From: Muricea muricata
Lineage: Eukaryota; Cnidaria; Anthozoa; Malacalcyonacea; Plexauridae
Reading direction: 5' to 3'
Length of the DNA stretch: 64,000 nucleotides
NCBI GenBank assembly: GCA_963855995.1
Contig: CAWLCR010000076.1
Coordinates: 1 to 64,000, forward strand
Shown: one piece after another, positions 30,920-41,600 of the stretch
Layout of the letters: each line of letters begins with the position of its first letter
How positions within the stretch are numbered: position 1 is the first letter of the stretch
The notes under the pieces: model-generated
Databases searched by the model: none
What the model was told of the DNA's origin: nothing
What the model saw: only the letters and a program-made list of their open reading frames with translations
Program-made: the position numbers and the translations under genes

Positions 30920-32165
30920 GGAGGGGGATTGTGGACAAAATTAACATGCCGTAATGTTGTATCCGAAGGTGCTATATGCCGCATGCAGAGATGCAATGCC
31001 GTATTCGGTCATGCAATATGCCGTATCCGTAGTGAAATATTGAAATTATGCTAAACTAGCATAATTATGCTAGATCCTTACGCAAGTGTATAATCTGGCG
31101 CAAAAATACAGACTACATGAATACACAATGTGTATTTTTTGTGAAAAAAGTTGGCGGAGAGAGGCCTTGTAGAAAAAACGACGTCTATACTGAAAAATGC
31201 AATGAAGGATTGGAGGATTCTGTGAATGGCCTTTCTAATGCCCCTCGCTATCGTCAACTGCCTCATCAACGTCGCAGTTTTGGCAATGAGCTTCGGAAAA
31301 CTTTAGTTATGTATAGAAAAATAATTAAACTTTAGTACATTATATATAAAATTTACACATGTCTAAACATAAGCAGCCCAAAAAGTACGTGTAAAATTTG
31401 TCTCTCGAACGTTTCGAAGCAAAGAATCAAAATGATAATAAGACTTCTTCAATAGTTGTGCCCAAAACAGTGATTGATAACCATAGGACAATGAGCAAAC
31501 CCTTTCCCTATCAGATCGGGTGGGTTCGATCTCTCTATATTCAGTTTAGGTTTGTTTTATTTTAATAGGTCTCAAATCCTAATAGTTCAATAAAATGTGA
31601 TGATCCTCAGGGAAAATTTTGTTGATGCAAATTAATATTCTTTGTTCTCACCATGCAGATACAATGATGAATTTTACCTCAATTTTATATATTTTGTACT
31701 AAAGTTTAATTATTTTTTTGCATACCTAAAGTTTTCCTAAGGCCTGAGCTCGTTGCCCGAACTGCGACGCTAATGATGCAGTTGACGATGTCGATGGGGG
31801 ATTAGAAAGGCCATTCTTAGAATCCTCCAATTCCTTTATTGCATTTTTCCGTATAGACGTCGTTTTTTCTACAAGGTGTCTCTACCCCATCTTTTTTTTA
31901 CAAAGCATGCACAAGTGATTGTCATGTGGTCGGTATTTTCGCGCCAAATTATACATTTGTGTCAGGATTTAGAATAATTATGCTAGTTTAGCATAATTTC
32001 ACTATTAAACTACGGGTACGGCATATTGCGCGACAGGATACGGCATTGCATGACCGGATACGGCATGTTGTCTCTCTGTATAAGGCATTGCATCTCTGCA
32101 TACGGCATATTGCATCTTTGGATGCAACATTACGGCATGTTAATTTTTCCACAATCTCTCTCCAC
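30920..32165. mobile_element. Foldback element with ATGCCGTAT-rich arms
   Basis: Arms of about 430 bases are imperfect reverse complements. The ends read TGTGGACAAAATTAACATGCC and its counterpart near 32140. Matching inner blocks include TATGCTAAACTAGCATAAT, ACGACGTCTATAC and GGCCTTTCTAAT. The terminal parts hold many variants of ATGCCGTATCC and GATGCAATGCCG. Short ORFs occur on both strands, but none looks real. Confidence 0.75.
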
Positions 32166-33143
32166 AGGCAATGAGCTAGTGTTTTGAACGCGTTTGAAAC
32201 TTTCGTTTGTGCAATTTACAATATTTTCACCTGAATTTTAACGTCGCATACCTATAATGGCGGAGCCCATTAGAAGACCAGTGAACGGCTTTTCAGGTCA
32301 AGTAAATTAACGCATGTATGGTAGATGTTCCAGGCTATCCACCGAATTGGCTGTTACTGATGTTATCATGAACATCCTCGTAAATCGATTCTTGTTTCTT
32401 AGACAGAAAACCCGTTAGTGAGATAGGCCTTAAAAGGTCGATTGAACAACAGGGGCTGCATTTTGAACTTCCACACAACCCAGGAAATTTTCCAAATGTC
32501 TGGGGATGTTCTGTGAGTAAACGATTCATTGAAAATGTAACTTAAAGGCGCGGCAAAGTATCTTGCAAAAGTTTTATGAAAACTAGCTATCACATGTACT
32601 TCCGGGTAATTACTAGTGAGAGTAATGAAATAATCATGCATTAGATTAGCTGTATCTTTTGAATTCATTGGGGTGTCAGATTGTTGGTCATTTTGATTAA
32701 ATTCTTGTTGTGCTTTTCCTGGTAATGTCTTTTATGTTTTCCACCACTGCCTTGGAATTGAACAATGGACAGGTTTAATTTGATTTATTCACTGTAGTAC
32801 TTCTGCTTCTCTTTTCGGATTTCCAAAATAGTATCATTACGAAGCGATCTGTATTCCGCCATTTTCCCACAATGGTATATTTTATTTCGTTCGAGCTAAA
32901 ATTAATATTTCACACTTTTTATGCAGTGAATCTAAAGAACAACGTTTCCCTTGTAAAACTGCTGCTACACCATACCGCATAAAGATTTTATTGCACTTTC
33001 AGTGGATAAATCGGTAACCGCTACACAAAAACAGAACAAGTTTCAGTAGATCACAAAAGAATACAAAACCGGAAGCGGGAAGCTTAATGTATTTTCCCTG
33101 TAATTTAAAATTGGATGAATTTCTATAGTTCGAAAGTGTAAAG

Positions 33144-36100
33144 ATGGCTGGCACTAAAGCGAATCCTGTTATTAGCATGGTAGTCGTCAAGTCCCTGATG
33201 ACTGATTTCGGGAATGCAGCAAATGAAGCCGATCTCGACATTGTGTTGGTGGTTGATAATAGTGTTAGCATGAATGGACCTCCATTTGAAACAATGAAAA
33301 ATCTAATGTTGTCTCTGGTAAAACAACTGAAGATAAATCACCGTTTGGGTAAATAGATATAGTTACTTGTTGCATATTTATTCATAATGCTTATATATTT
33401 ATAGTATATATGTTGCATACAGTCCGAACCATGGCATTAGTTTTAAAAGATATTTATGCAGTACGTATTCAAAATGAGCAGTGCTATTCGTTAAAACTTA
33501 TGAACATTAAAACAAAGTTGTGAGAAGATCTTTGCGACGTTGCTATTTGATGCTAGTCACATGATTGAAAAATTATGGGGTTGTTCCATATTTGAGGTGG
33601 ACCACGCTATTAGTTTTGAAAACATGATAACACGATAGGACGTCGTAAAAACTTAGTTTGAACTGGAAACGACATTTTTTTATCCAAAAATAGCAAAGCT
33701 AGCAAGAGAAAAATGCTTTAATTAGAAAATAAACGAACTTGGTGTCATACTTGGGAGGATTTTTCAAAGAATCCGTGTATCGGCGGAAAAGTGGGATTCT
33801 AGACTTCTAAAATCGATACGAATGGGAGGTGCTATAGGCATTTGAAGGAAAACTGATCGTAAATTATCATGATCAAGGTGTCTCGACATTTTGAGAAAGT
33901 CTGATTTGCCATATATCTTCAAAACTAGCCATGATGGATCCCTGGTAAGCGATAATGATTCTAACTGTTCCTCGACTGGTGTCGTGAAATAAACGTTTGG
34001 AACTGGATTGCGGCAAAAAATGCTTGAAAGCACAATGGAAGTTTGTCCTTTTGACAGGCGGTCGAAATCAGGATGATAAAACTTGATAGTAGCATGCATG
34101 GGTTAGATTATTGATATTCAATGATGTTATGTATATCCGGCGAGGCTAAGGAGTCAATAAAGAAGTGGTAAAGAAAACAAGTTCGACCGTTAACAGCGGG
34201 AGTAAGTATCAGAGGTCTGTTTTGCACATTTAGGCACATATAAAGACATGTTGGTCGCCAATAATACGAATCTACAACTTCTTTGGCAGGCACCTAAAAC
34301 AATTGAGCAGAAGTTCCTTTTTCCAGCATTTGAGCATTATCACGTTGATCTCGACTTGTGTGTCAAAACATGAAAATTCCGTTGTGCTTTCATGCACTTT
34401 CCGCCCAATCCAATGTCAAACGTTTCTTTCATGACAGTAGTGGAGGTATATTTTTAGAATCATTATTGCTTACCAGGAATCCATCATTGCTAGTTTTGAA
34501 GATATATGGCAAAGCAAACTTTCTCAAAATGTTGACGCACGTTGATCATGGTAATTTACAACCAGTTCTCTTTCCAACGCCTAACACCTCCCATTCTTAT
34601 CGATTTCACAAATCCAGAATCCCTGTTTTCCGCCGTGCTACGGATTCTTTGAAAAATCCTCCAACTATGGCACAAAGTTCGTTTATTTTCTAACTAAATG
34701 TTACTTGTTGTTACCTTTGCTATTTTTGAATAAAGAATGTCGTTTCCACTTCCAGTTAAGTTTTAACGACGTCCTATCATGTTTATTATATTTTTAAAAC
34801 TAATATTAGCGTCATGGTCCACCATGAATATGGAACAACCCCATAACTTTTCAGTCATGTAACAAGCATCAAATATCAACATTGCAATGATGTTCTCACA
34901 ACTTAATGTTCGTAAATTTTAATAATAGCACTGCATAAATATCTTATAAAACTAATACCATGGTTCGCACTGTATTTACTTACCTGCTACAAAGATAGTT
35001 CCCTGAGTATCCACAGCTTCCCAAGCATGCTCTTATCTGTTTAAGGTGAACGTAATCTTAAACTCGTACTTATTCTTAAATTTCTGTTGTAGTAATAGTA
35101 GTTGCGTGAATGTCGTGTTTGATTGTTATATTCATATTTTAAAGGAATTATAACATTCGCAACGAATTTTATCAAAAACATGAAACTCACCAGTTGCACG
35201 GAAAAAAACAAGGAAGTCGCACAGAACATTGTCACTGGCTTGACGACTACGTGTTGTTATACCAACATCTATGACGCTCTACTATAGCCGGACTGAAAAT
35301 GGCGTACCAAGGCCGAAAAAGGTCACGTGTATTATTACTCTTCACGGACGGATTAGCCAACATTGGCACGTTCTATGAGAAAAATGACATCATCGAAAAT
35401 ATTAGAAGAGAAGTTGCAAGCCTGTCGTCGGGTACGAATGACGAGACAATATTGTCCACATTTGGTTATCTCGGAGGTCACGACGAGTATTTGTTAAATG
35501 AACTAGCTAAAATCGTTGGAGGAGGTACGTACAATTTTCTAAACGAAGATACAGACTTAAAAAAATTTGGATTTGTCTTGGGCGATGCCATATACACAGT
35601 TGCCGAGAAGATACATCTTAGCATAACTCCAGAAGACGGTGTCGTAATTAACGAAGCCATAACAATCTTTCCATCACGAAAAGAGAAAGAAATGCTGTCT
35701 TTTGAGATTCCGAGTACAGCGGATCAACAATCACGACACATCCTGTTAAAGCTCACAGTACCTCCGACACAGGAGCAAGTTGACCACCAAGCGTTGTTTC
35801 ATGTTACACTCTCGTATAAAAATGCAATTACAAATCGTGAAGAAGGTAGCGAGGAGTTTCTATTTGTTGCAAGAACAGAGCATGTTGACTTCACAACAAA
35901 AAGCCGTGATGTTGATGAGCAGTTGAACCGGGTTTATGTTATTAATCAAATTCAACAAGCTCTAGAAGCATTGAAGCTCAATGCAGACACAGAAAAATCA
36001 GCTCAGCTGTTGATTGAAGCCTACCAGAAAATTAAAGGATCTAATTCAGCCGACACCACACTTAGTGTGTGTCTTGGTGAAGATTTAGATGAATTAATAC

Positions 36101-36261
36101 TCGAGGTTGAATCAGGCGATTTAAATATGGCCGAGAAGTCCTTGCAAGATAGTTTGACAAGTCATTTGCAAGAGAAAGGAGGAAGAAAATCTTGTTATGT
36201 GACAAGGAAGGAAGATACACTGATTTCAGTAATAACAAGAAAAACGATGCGCATAAATTAA
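33144..36261 (+). CDS. VWA-domain protein with apparent frameshift
   Basis: Exon 1 is 33144-33348 and exon 2 is 35145-36261. The intron holds a 1.55-kb foldback. Exon 1 encodes LDIVLVVDNSVSMNGPPFE, with the metal-binding DxSxS motif of a von Willebrand A domain at about residues 38-42. Exon 2 continues correctly in phase with GIITFATNF ... TGLTTTCCYTNIYDAL, then breaks. The conserved continuation RVLLLFTDGLANIG is in another frame, and a stop (35285-35287) follows in the first. One missing base near 35279-35281 explains this, and the repaired length would be 440 codons. After the VWA domain come a beta-rich region and a helical C-terminus (QLNRVYVINQIQQALEALK). It could be a recent pseudogene, a polymorphism or a sequence error. 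Confidence 0.78.
33419..34973. mobile_element. Foldback family 1, long copy (1.55 kb)
   Basis: Inverted arms of about 650 bases begin ACAGTCCGAACCATGG and end CCATGGTTCGCACTGT, enclosing a spacer of about 270 bases. Inner blocks such as AACTTGGTGTCATA and TTTTTCAAAGAATCCGTG recur inverted. The shorter copy at 48247-49123 has the same ends and order. It lies within the VWA gene intron. Confidence 0.85.
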
Positions 36262-36687
36262 ACGTACAGTAAACACCATGTACTTTTTAACATTTAATTG
36301 ATTTTAATTACAATTAGTTATGTTTCCAATTAAAACAACAATTTAAAACCACTATATGCACATGCAGTGCCGATATATATTTTACAAATATGCCGTATAC
36401 AGTCTTGCATAGAACCATGCAGTTAAATCTAATTTTTGATGTCTTGATGCAATCGAGATGCTGCTGCTCATCCAACTGAGTGCCCTATAAAGGACTGAAA
36501 CAGCTATTGCACTCACGAATATAACTTTGTTGTTGCATATTTATATGCTGGGAAAGCTATTTTAATTACAAAAACAACAGAACTTATTTGAATATACAGT
36601 CACTATTTGCAAGTTTATACACGAGCAAGCTCTACAGTATGATTAGGCTATATCGGTAGTGCTAAAAAATTGCTGGAACTTGCAACA

Positions 36688-36711
36688 AATAAAAAATGTA
36701 TAGTCAATAAA
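36688..36711 (+). terminator. Possible polyadenylation signals of the VWA gene
   Basis: Two AATAAA hexamers within 24 bases lie about 430 bases after the VWA stop codon. They are common by chance in AT-rich DNA. Confidence 0.3.
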
Positions 36712-37793
36712 TGTTATTAAAAAACACGGCCATGCAAATATAAACATTGTCGTATGTACACACGCATTACATAATCATGTAACATTCGTCAAAACTTACA
36801 TGCATGCATTAAAATCAGGTTATGTTGCAAGTTAAAATATGCTGTTCGTATTACTTTGCCCTTAGTTGATTCTGAAAATAATTATATAATACGATACATT
36901 TCAGAAATCATATTTATTTACCAGTGATCACTTCATAAAACAAACCACCACCAAAAAATTAAATTTTTGAGGGAATATAGACTGCGGCTACAATTTCTTT
37001 GAGAAAGAAAAGCTGAGAGATAAATGCGATAGCTATTCTCGATTTATCATCATTTACAATAATTTTATAATATGCAAAAATATTAATTTCAATCACAAAT
37101 AATTTTCATATTTCAATTTATATATTTAACCATAAAATTATTCCTAAGGATTAGGTGACCAGCAGTTTAAACAATAACGGGGGATGGGTATTCCCTGCAT
37201 ATACAGTATGAACACACCGCAAATAAACGCCTTTTGCCCATTAAACATTCCGGGTTGGAAAAGAACACGATAAGTCGATAATGTCTTACCGACAATTTTG
37301 TTTTATTTTTATGTTTTCTTTTCGGCTTATGGATAAGAACCTTTAAAGTAACTGTAATATCTGTTGTTAAGTTTTCGATAACATGCTGAGTTTCTGAAAA
37401 TATTAAAGGGACAAGGACATCAGCCATCCGCCATCTTTAATATTCAAAAACTGAATGACGCAACAGGAAGTGAAAAATTATGTTCTTTAATAAAACACAA
37501 CTGGATTTGTATACATGTACTTCTAATGTAAATTGCAAAGTGTTCAGGAAAATTTCATTGAGATTTAACTAATTGACAGTACGTTTTATTCAGTCCACAC
37601 TGCTTGTAACGTCATTAAAATGTACACAATCATGAAAGAAGATGGCGGATGGCTCATAGAGATTATTATAATATAGCATTTGTAAATTCTGAACCCTGAT
37701 TGGCTAAGAGCCGTGTTGATATAACTCTATGTCAACACGGAAAATTTCCCGCCACTCTTCTGTTAAAGTTCTTTGTGCTATGTTAAAAAAGAA

Positions 37794-37953
37794 ATAAAAA
37801 ACATTTTTTCCGTATTGATATACAGTTATATCAACACTCGTGAAAATTGGAAAAACTCGAAATTGTGTGAAAACACAATTTCCACACAATTTCTCGTTTT
37901 TCCAATTTCCACTCGTGTTGATATAACTGTATATCAACACGGAAAATGTTTTA
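37794..37953. repeat. Palindromic element, GTTGATATAACTGTATAT family
   Basis: The arms run outward from a centre near 37873, with blocks TGATATACAGTTATATCAACAC and AATTGGAAAAACTCG and their complements. Further pieces lie at 3290-3385 and 37718-37750. Confidence 0.8.
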
Positions 37954-37989
37954 TATTCCTTAATTAATACACTAGAGGGGGCATCGAGG

Positions 37990-38363
37990 GTAAAATTTGG
38001 GAACGCGGCGATTGGGGGGGGGGCAAATTCAAGCCCCGGATGTTCACTCATTCACGATTTCCCATACAAAAACGTCGTTTTAGACGAGTTTTTCTGCTTT
38101 TTGAAATGTTTTTCCCCGTAAAAATATTTAAAATATTATTCTAGATTGTATAAAAGAATAAAAACAATTGAAAAAGTACTATTTTGCCCACAAAACCGGC
38201 AAAACGACCTCAAAAAACGGTGAGGAAAAAATTCATACTATTGAAAAGATTTCTGCCGTTGCTAAGGTCGATGCTCAGGAAGCATTAGTTGAGCTAATAG
38301 ACGCTTGGCCCTGTATCCGGGACGAGAATTTGCCCCCCCCCAATTGCCGCGTTCCCTTTTGTT
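37990..38363. mobile_element. MITE with GGGAACGCGGCGATTGGGGG ends
   Basis: The left end (AAAATTTGGGAACGCGGCG, poly-G, CAAATTC) pairs with the right end (GAATTTG, poly-C, AATTGCCGCGTTCCC). Inner blocks also pair (GACGAGTTTTTCTGC region). It is about 370 bases and non-coding. Confidence 0.7.
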
Positions 38364-38594
38364 TTCAGTGAAAAAGATTATGATGCCATCTCTATTGTTA
38401 TAATCTCTATAGGATGGCTAGTGTCATTTGAAACAAAACATGTTACCAAAAATTTACCAACGTATATCACAATCATTTCAAAGCATTTTCACATACTTTA
38501 ACATATCAAAACTAATTTATTAAAAATTGTTAGACCCTGCATGAAGTATATATAGGTCTGAGCTCTGAGTGAGTATGAGCATGCACACCTATTT

Positions 38595-38600
38595 TTTATT
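38595..38600 (-). terminator. Polyadenylation signal of the SH3 gene
   Basis: AATAAA on the minus strand lies 44 bases after the SH3 gene stop codon, a normal distance for the poly(A) signal. Confidence 0.5.
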
Positions 38601-38643
38601 CATACCTTTTGCATGCCTGCACTATATTTAAAAAAGGAAATAT

Positions 38644-41600
38644 TCATCGTGAAGACAATATCTGGACAAAGGAAGATGGAAAATGACCAGTCTTCCCATC
38701 AACAGATCCAGACCACCAATCATCATTAACATGTTCTAACACTTGAATCGTATCGCCAGCCTAAAAATAAGCAACAGCGTTAAGCCCGTTTTTTAGCGAC
38801 GCGCTAGCGAAAATTAATTAATTAGTCGTTTTTTCGCGCTATCAGCAAAAGGTCAAGCAGAAGTTGAGAATTTTAAATTGATTATTTAAATTATTTATTT
38901 AAATCAATTATTTACAAAATAATAAATTTACGTGGTGTTTCAACAAAATTATATTTTAACTTGATATTCAGCATGCAAACATACAAGGAACTCAATAAAG
39001 CTTGTCCCTCCAAAAGAGTAAACAGTAAACTGTAGAGATGATGTAAACTGTAAGGATGGAAGATTATTTGCTTATTTTCACCTCTAAACACGGAGTTATT
39101 CCTTTGAAACAGATCAAGGGGACATAGAAAACTTACGACGGCATATTTACTCGCTACAAAGGTAATTCCCTGAGTATCAGAGCCTAAATAAACGATAATC
39201 CATCACCCCATGCGCGCTCATTAAAACATCAGCAACATTAAATGAAATTATGACACTGTACCTTAAAAGGTAGGTCGTGTTCAGATTCCCCAGCGAAGTC
39301 ATACAAGGCCTTGGCATAGACGTTGTCTAATAGGAAAAACGATGTAAATCTATTCAGTGATTGACATGAGATAAGACTGCAAATTGATTTAAATTATTTC
39401 ATTTAGGAAAGCAAAGTCCCTTTGCCACATACATTCACTATAATGCACTTGAACTCTTCCACGTGCCGTGATTTGCCTATTACTTTCATAGACCACGCTG
39501 AAGTGGATGTGACATTGTGGCTATCGTTTGTCTTATGCATTCATGCAAAGAAAGCAAATGTGTTTGACTGCACATACGCGAGATTTCCCTAAACCAGGTG
39601 CCGGCAACAACACATTTATTCTAAGCTCACCAAAATTATATAAACTTCCTCATCATGCATGTACTACGTTGTGCAATTTTGTGCAGGTGGGATTCGAATA
39701 GATGAGGAAATTAAATTCTGCGGATTCATGACAAAAAAAAAACAATTATGATGTGCACCGGTATATAAAATATCATTCATTTTTTGTTCAGTGCACCTGA
39801 AAAGGGTTTTTAAAATTTCCTTTGTTTTGTTGCCGCCATCTTGCATTCGACAATCCCGCACATGCGCAACAAAATCTCACATATGTTAACAACGGATACT
39901 GCTATATACCTTTTACTTCTTTAAAACTACTTTTTTACCTTTGGACAGTAAAGGTTGCATTTCGACAAACACTGTTGGAAATATTCCGGATATATTATTA
40001 ATCTTTCCTTCACTCCAGTTGCTATCAACCTCACGAATTATTTGAATTACGTCACCAACACTAAAATGCAATTCACCAGGATTTTCACCTGCAAATTCAT
40101 GAATGGCCTTAGCAGTCCTGGTTTCCTAAAAAAGTACACTTATTTAAATATGTAATTTCACACATTATCTGCTAAATATTTCGGCGGGCGGTAAAGGGCG
40201 CAACAAAGAAACGAGTGGAGAACTACAAGTATGTTATGTAAAACAATCCACCTGTGGTGATGTTTGTATGCAATACGGTAATAGTATGATGGTACAGCTA
40301 TGATCGTCGCAGGAAGTTAAGTTATTAGTATAGTTAGGTAACAACTAACAAACCTTATTTTGCTGCATTTCTCTGCTAGAAGTCTGAATAGTTAGGGGCG
40401 ATTCATTATGTAGACCATTTACAAACGAAGCTGGGAACAATCCTCGCTTTCCATTACATTCTCCCATAAGCCAATCCAAGTTGACGCGTTCAATAACTTT
40501 GATTTTATCTCCAGCTTTAAATGACAGATCATCTGAATTTTCACCACGATAATCATGTTCAGCCGTTACTAATGAGAATTCTACACAAAAGTATGTGAAA
40601 TACACAAACAATTTATTCTTCAATACATGTACACTTTGATGTAGTTCGATGACTTGTACAATAAGTACATTCATACTGCAAAAAGATAATGACAAACTTT
40701 CGGATTCTTTGCCAGACTCGCTGATAGCTTGGACAAAAGAAGCTGGAAATATTCCAGATTTACCAGAGCACTCTCCTTTAAACCAATCTTGACTCACTTT
40801 TTCTGTGATCTTAATTGTCGTCCCTACTACAAAGCTTAAGTCACCAGGCTGTTCTCCTTTGTAGTCATGAATTGCTTGGCACCATTCTTTGCTGCCTTGG
40901 AAAGTCTCGCAATTATTCTGTTTCTCATTTGTAATCGATGGTAAGTCATGTTGTATTTCTACAAAATTCGCAGGAAATATTCCAATCGCGTTTTTTATCT
41001 TTCCTTTCAACCATTCGACATTAACTCTTTCTAACAAAGTGATTGTTTCTCCTGCAGGAAATGATAATTCTGCTTCACTTTGACCTTGAAAATCATGAAG
41101 TGCAATGGCATAGGATTCGGAAGGAATTTCCTTTTTATTCTAAAAACATAAGGTTAGACAAAAAGGTATAAAATAACTGCTTTTGTTAACGTTTAATCAA
41201 ACCGAGCATGATACTTTTATAATAAACGACATAACGGCAGTCTACGAGTATGTGACTGTCGTGTTCAATGCATGAAAGCATGCCTGGACAATCCGTGGCT
41301 GCATTAATAAATCATTACTTATATTATACCAAAATCTCCTAACCGGGTAAATGTCTACCGCATATGTCATGTCCAAAGGGTGTTAGTAAACAGTATAATG
41401 CGTAAAGAGAAACATGCAGCGTAACAACATAAAAAACCTTTATAACAGGTGGAGATATAACATCATTTATCGCGAATCGAATTTCTTCAAATAAAGAACG
41501 TGGAATGCGTTTAATCTTTTCGGACTTGTTTGTGTTTTCAAAGTTTTTTTTCGTTTCTGTTTTGTTGCGTATTTCTTATACATCAGATAAATGATGTATT

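Larger units (their letters stand above)
29410..33143. other. Intergenic region, fusion gene to VWA gene
   Basis: It contains the microsatellite at 29806, a large foldback (30920-32165) and AT-rich sequence. I see no host gene. If the fusion gene uses the donor at 29335, further 3' exons might lie here, but none is recognisable. Confidence 0.5.
36262..38643. other. Intergenic region, VWA gene to SH3 gene (tail to tail)
   Basis: AATAAA signals at 36688 and 36706 may serve the VWA gene. The rest is AT-rich with two palindromic elements (37794-37953 and 37990-38363). An open frame at 38168-38371 lies inside the second palindrome and is not counted as a gene. Confidence 0.6.

Noticed and set aside
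33764..34693. Two 111-codon frames on opposite strands
   Set aside because: They are reverse-complement arms of foldback family 1.
38168..38371. A 67-codon lysine-rich frame
   Set aside because: It lies inside an inverted-repeat element (37990-38363) and runs through its terminal repeat.
39130..39176. Extra exon of the SH3 gene
   Set aside because: Entered in the phase left by the preceding exon it meets a stop, while the flanking exons join directly in frame.
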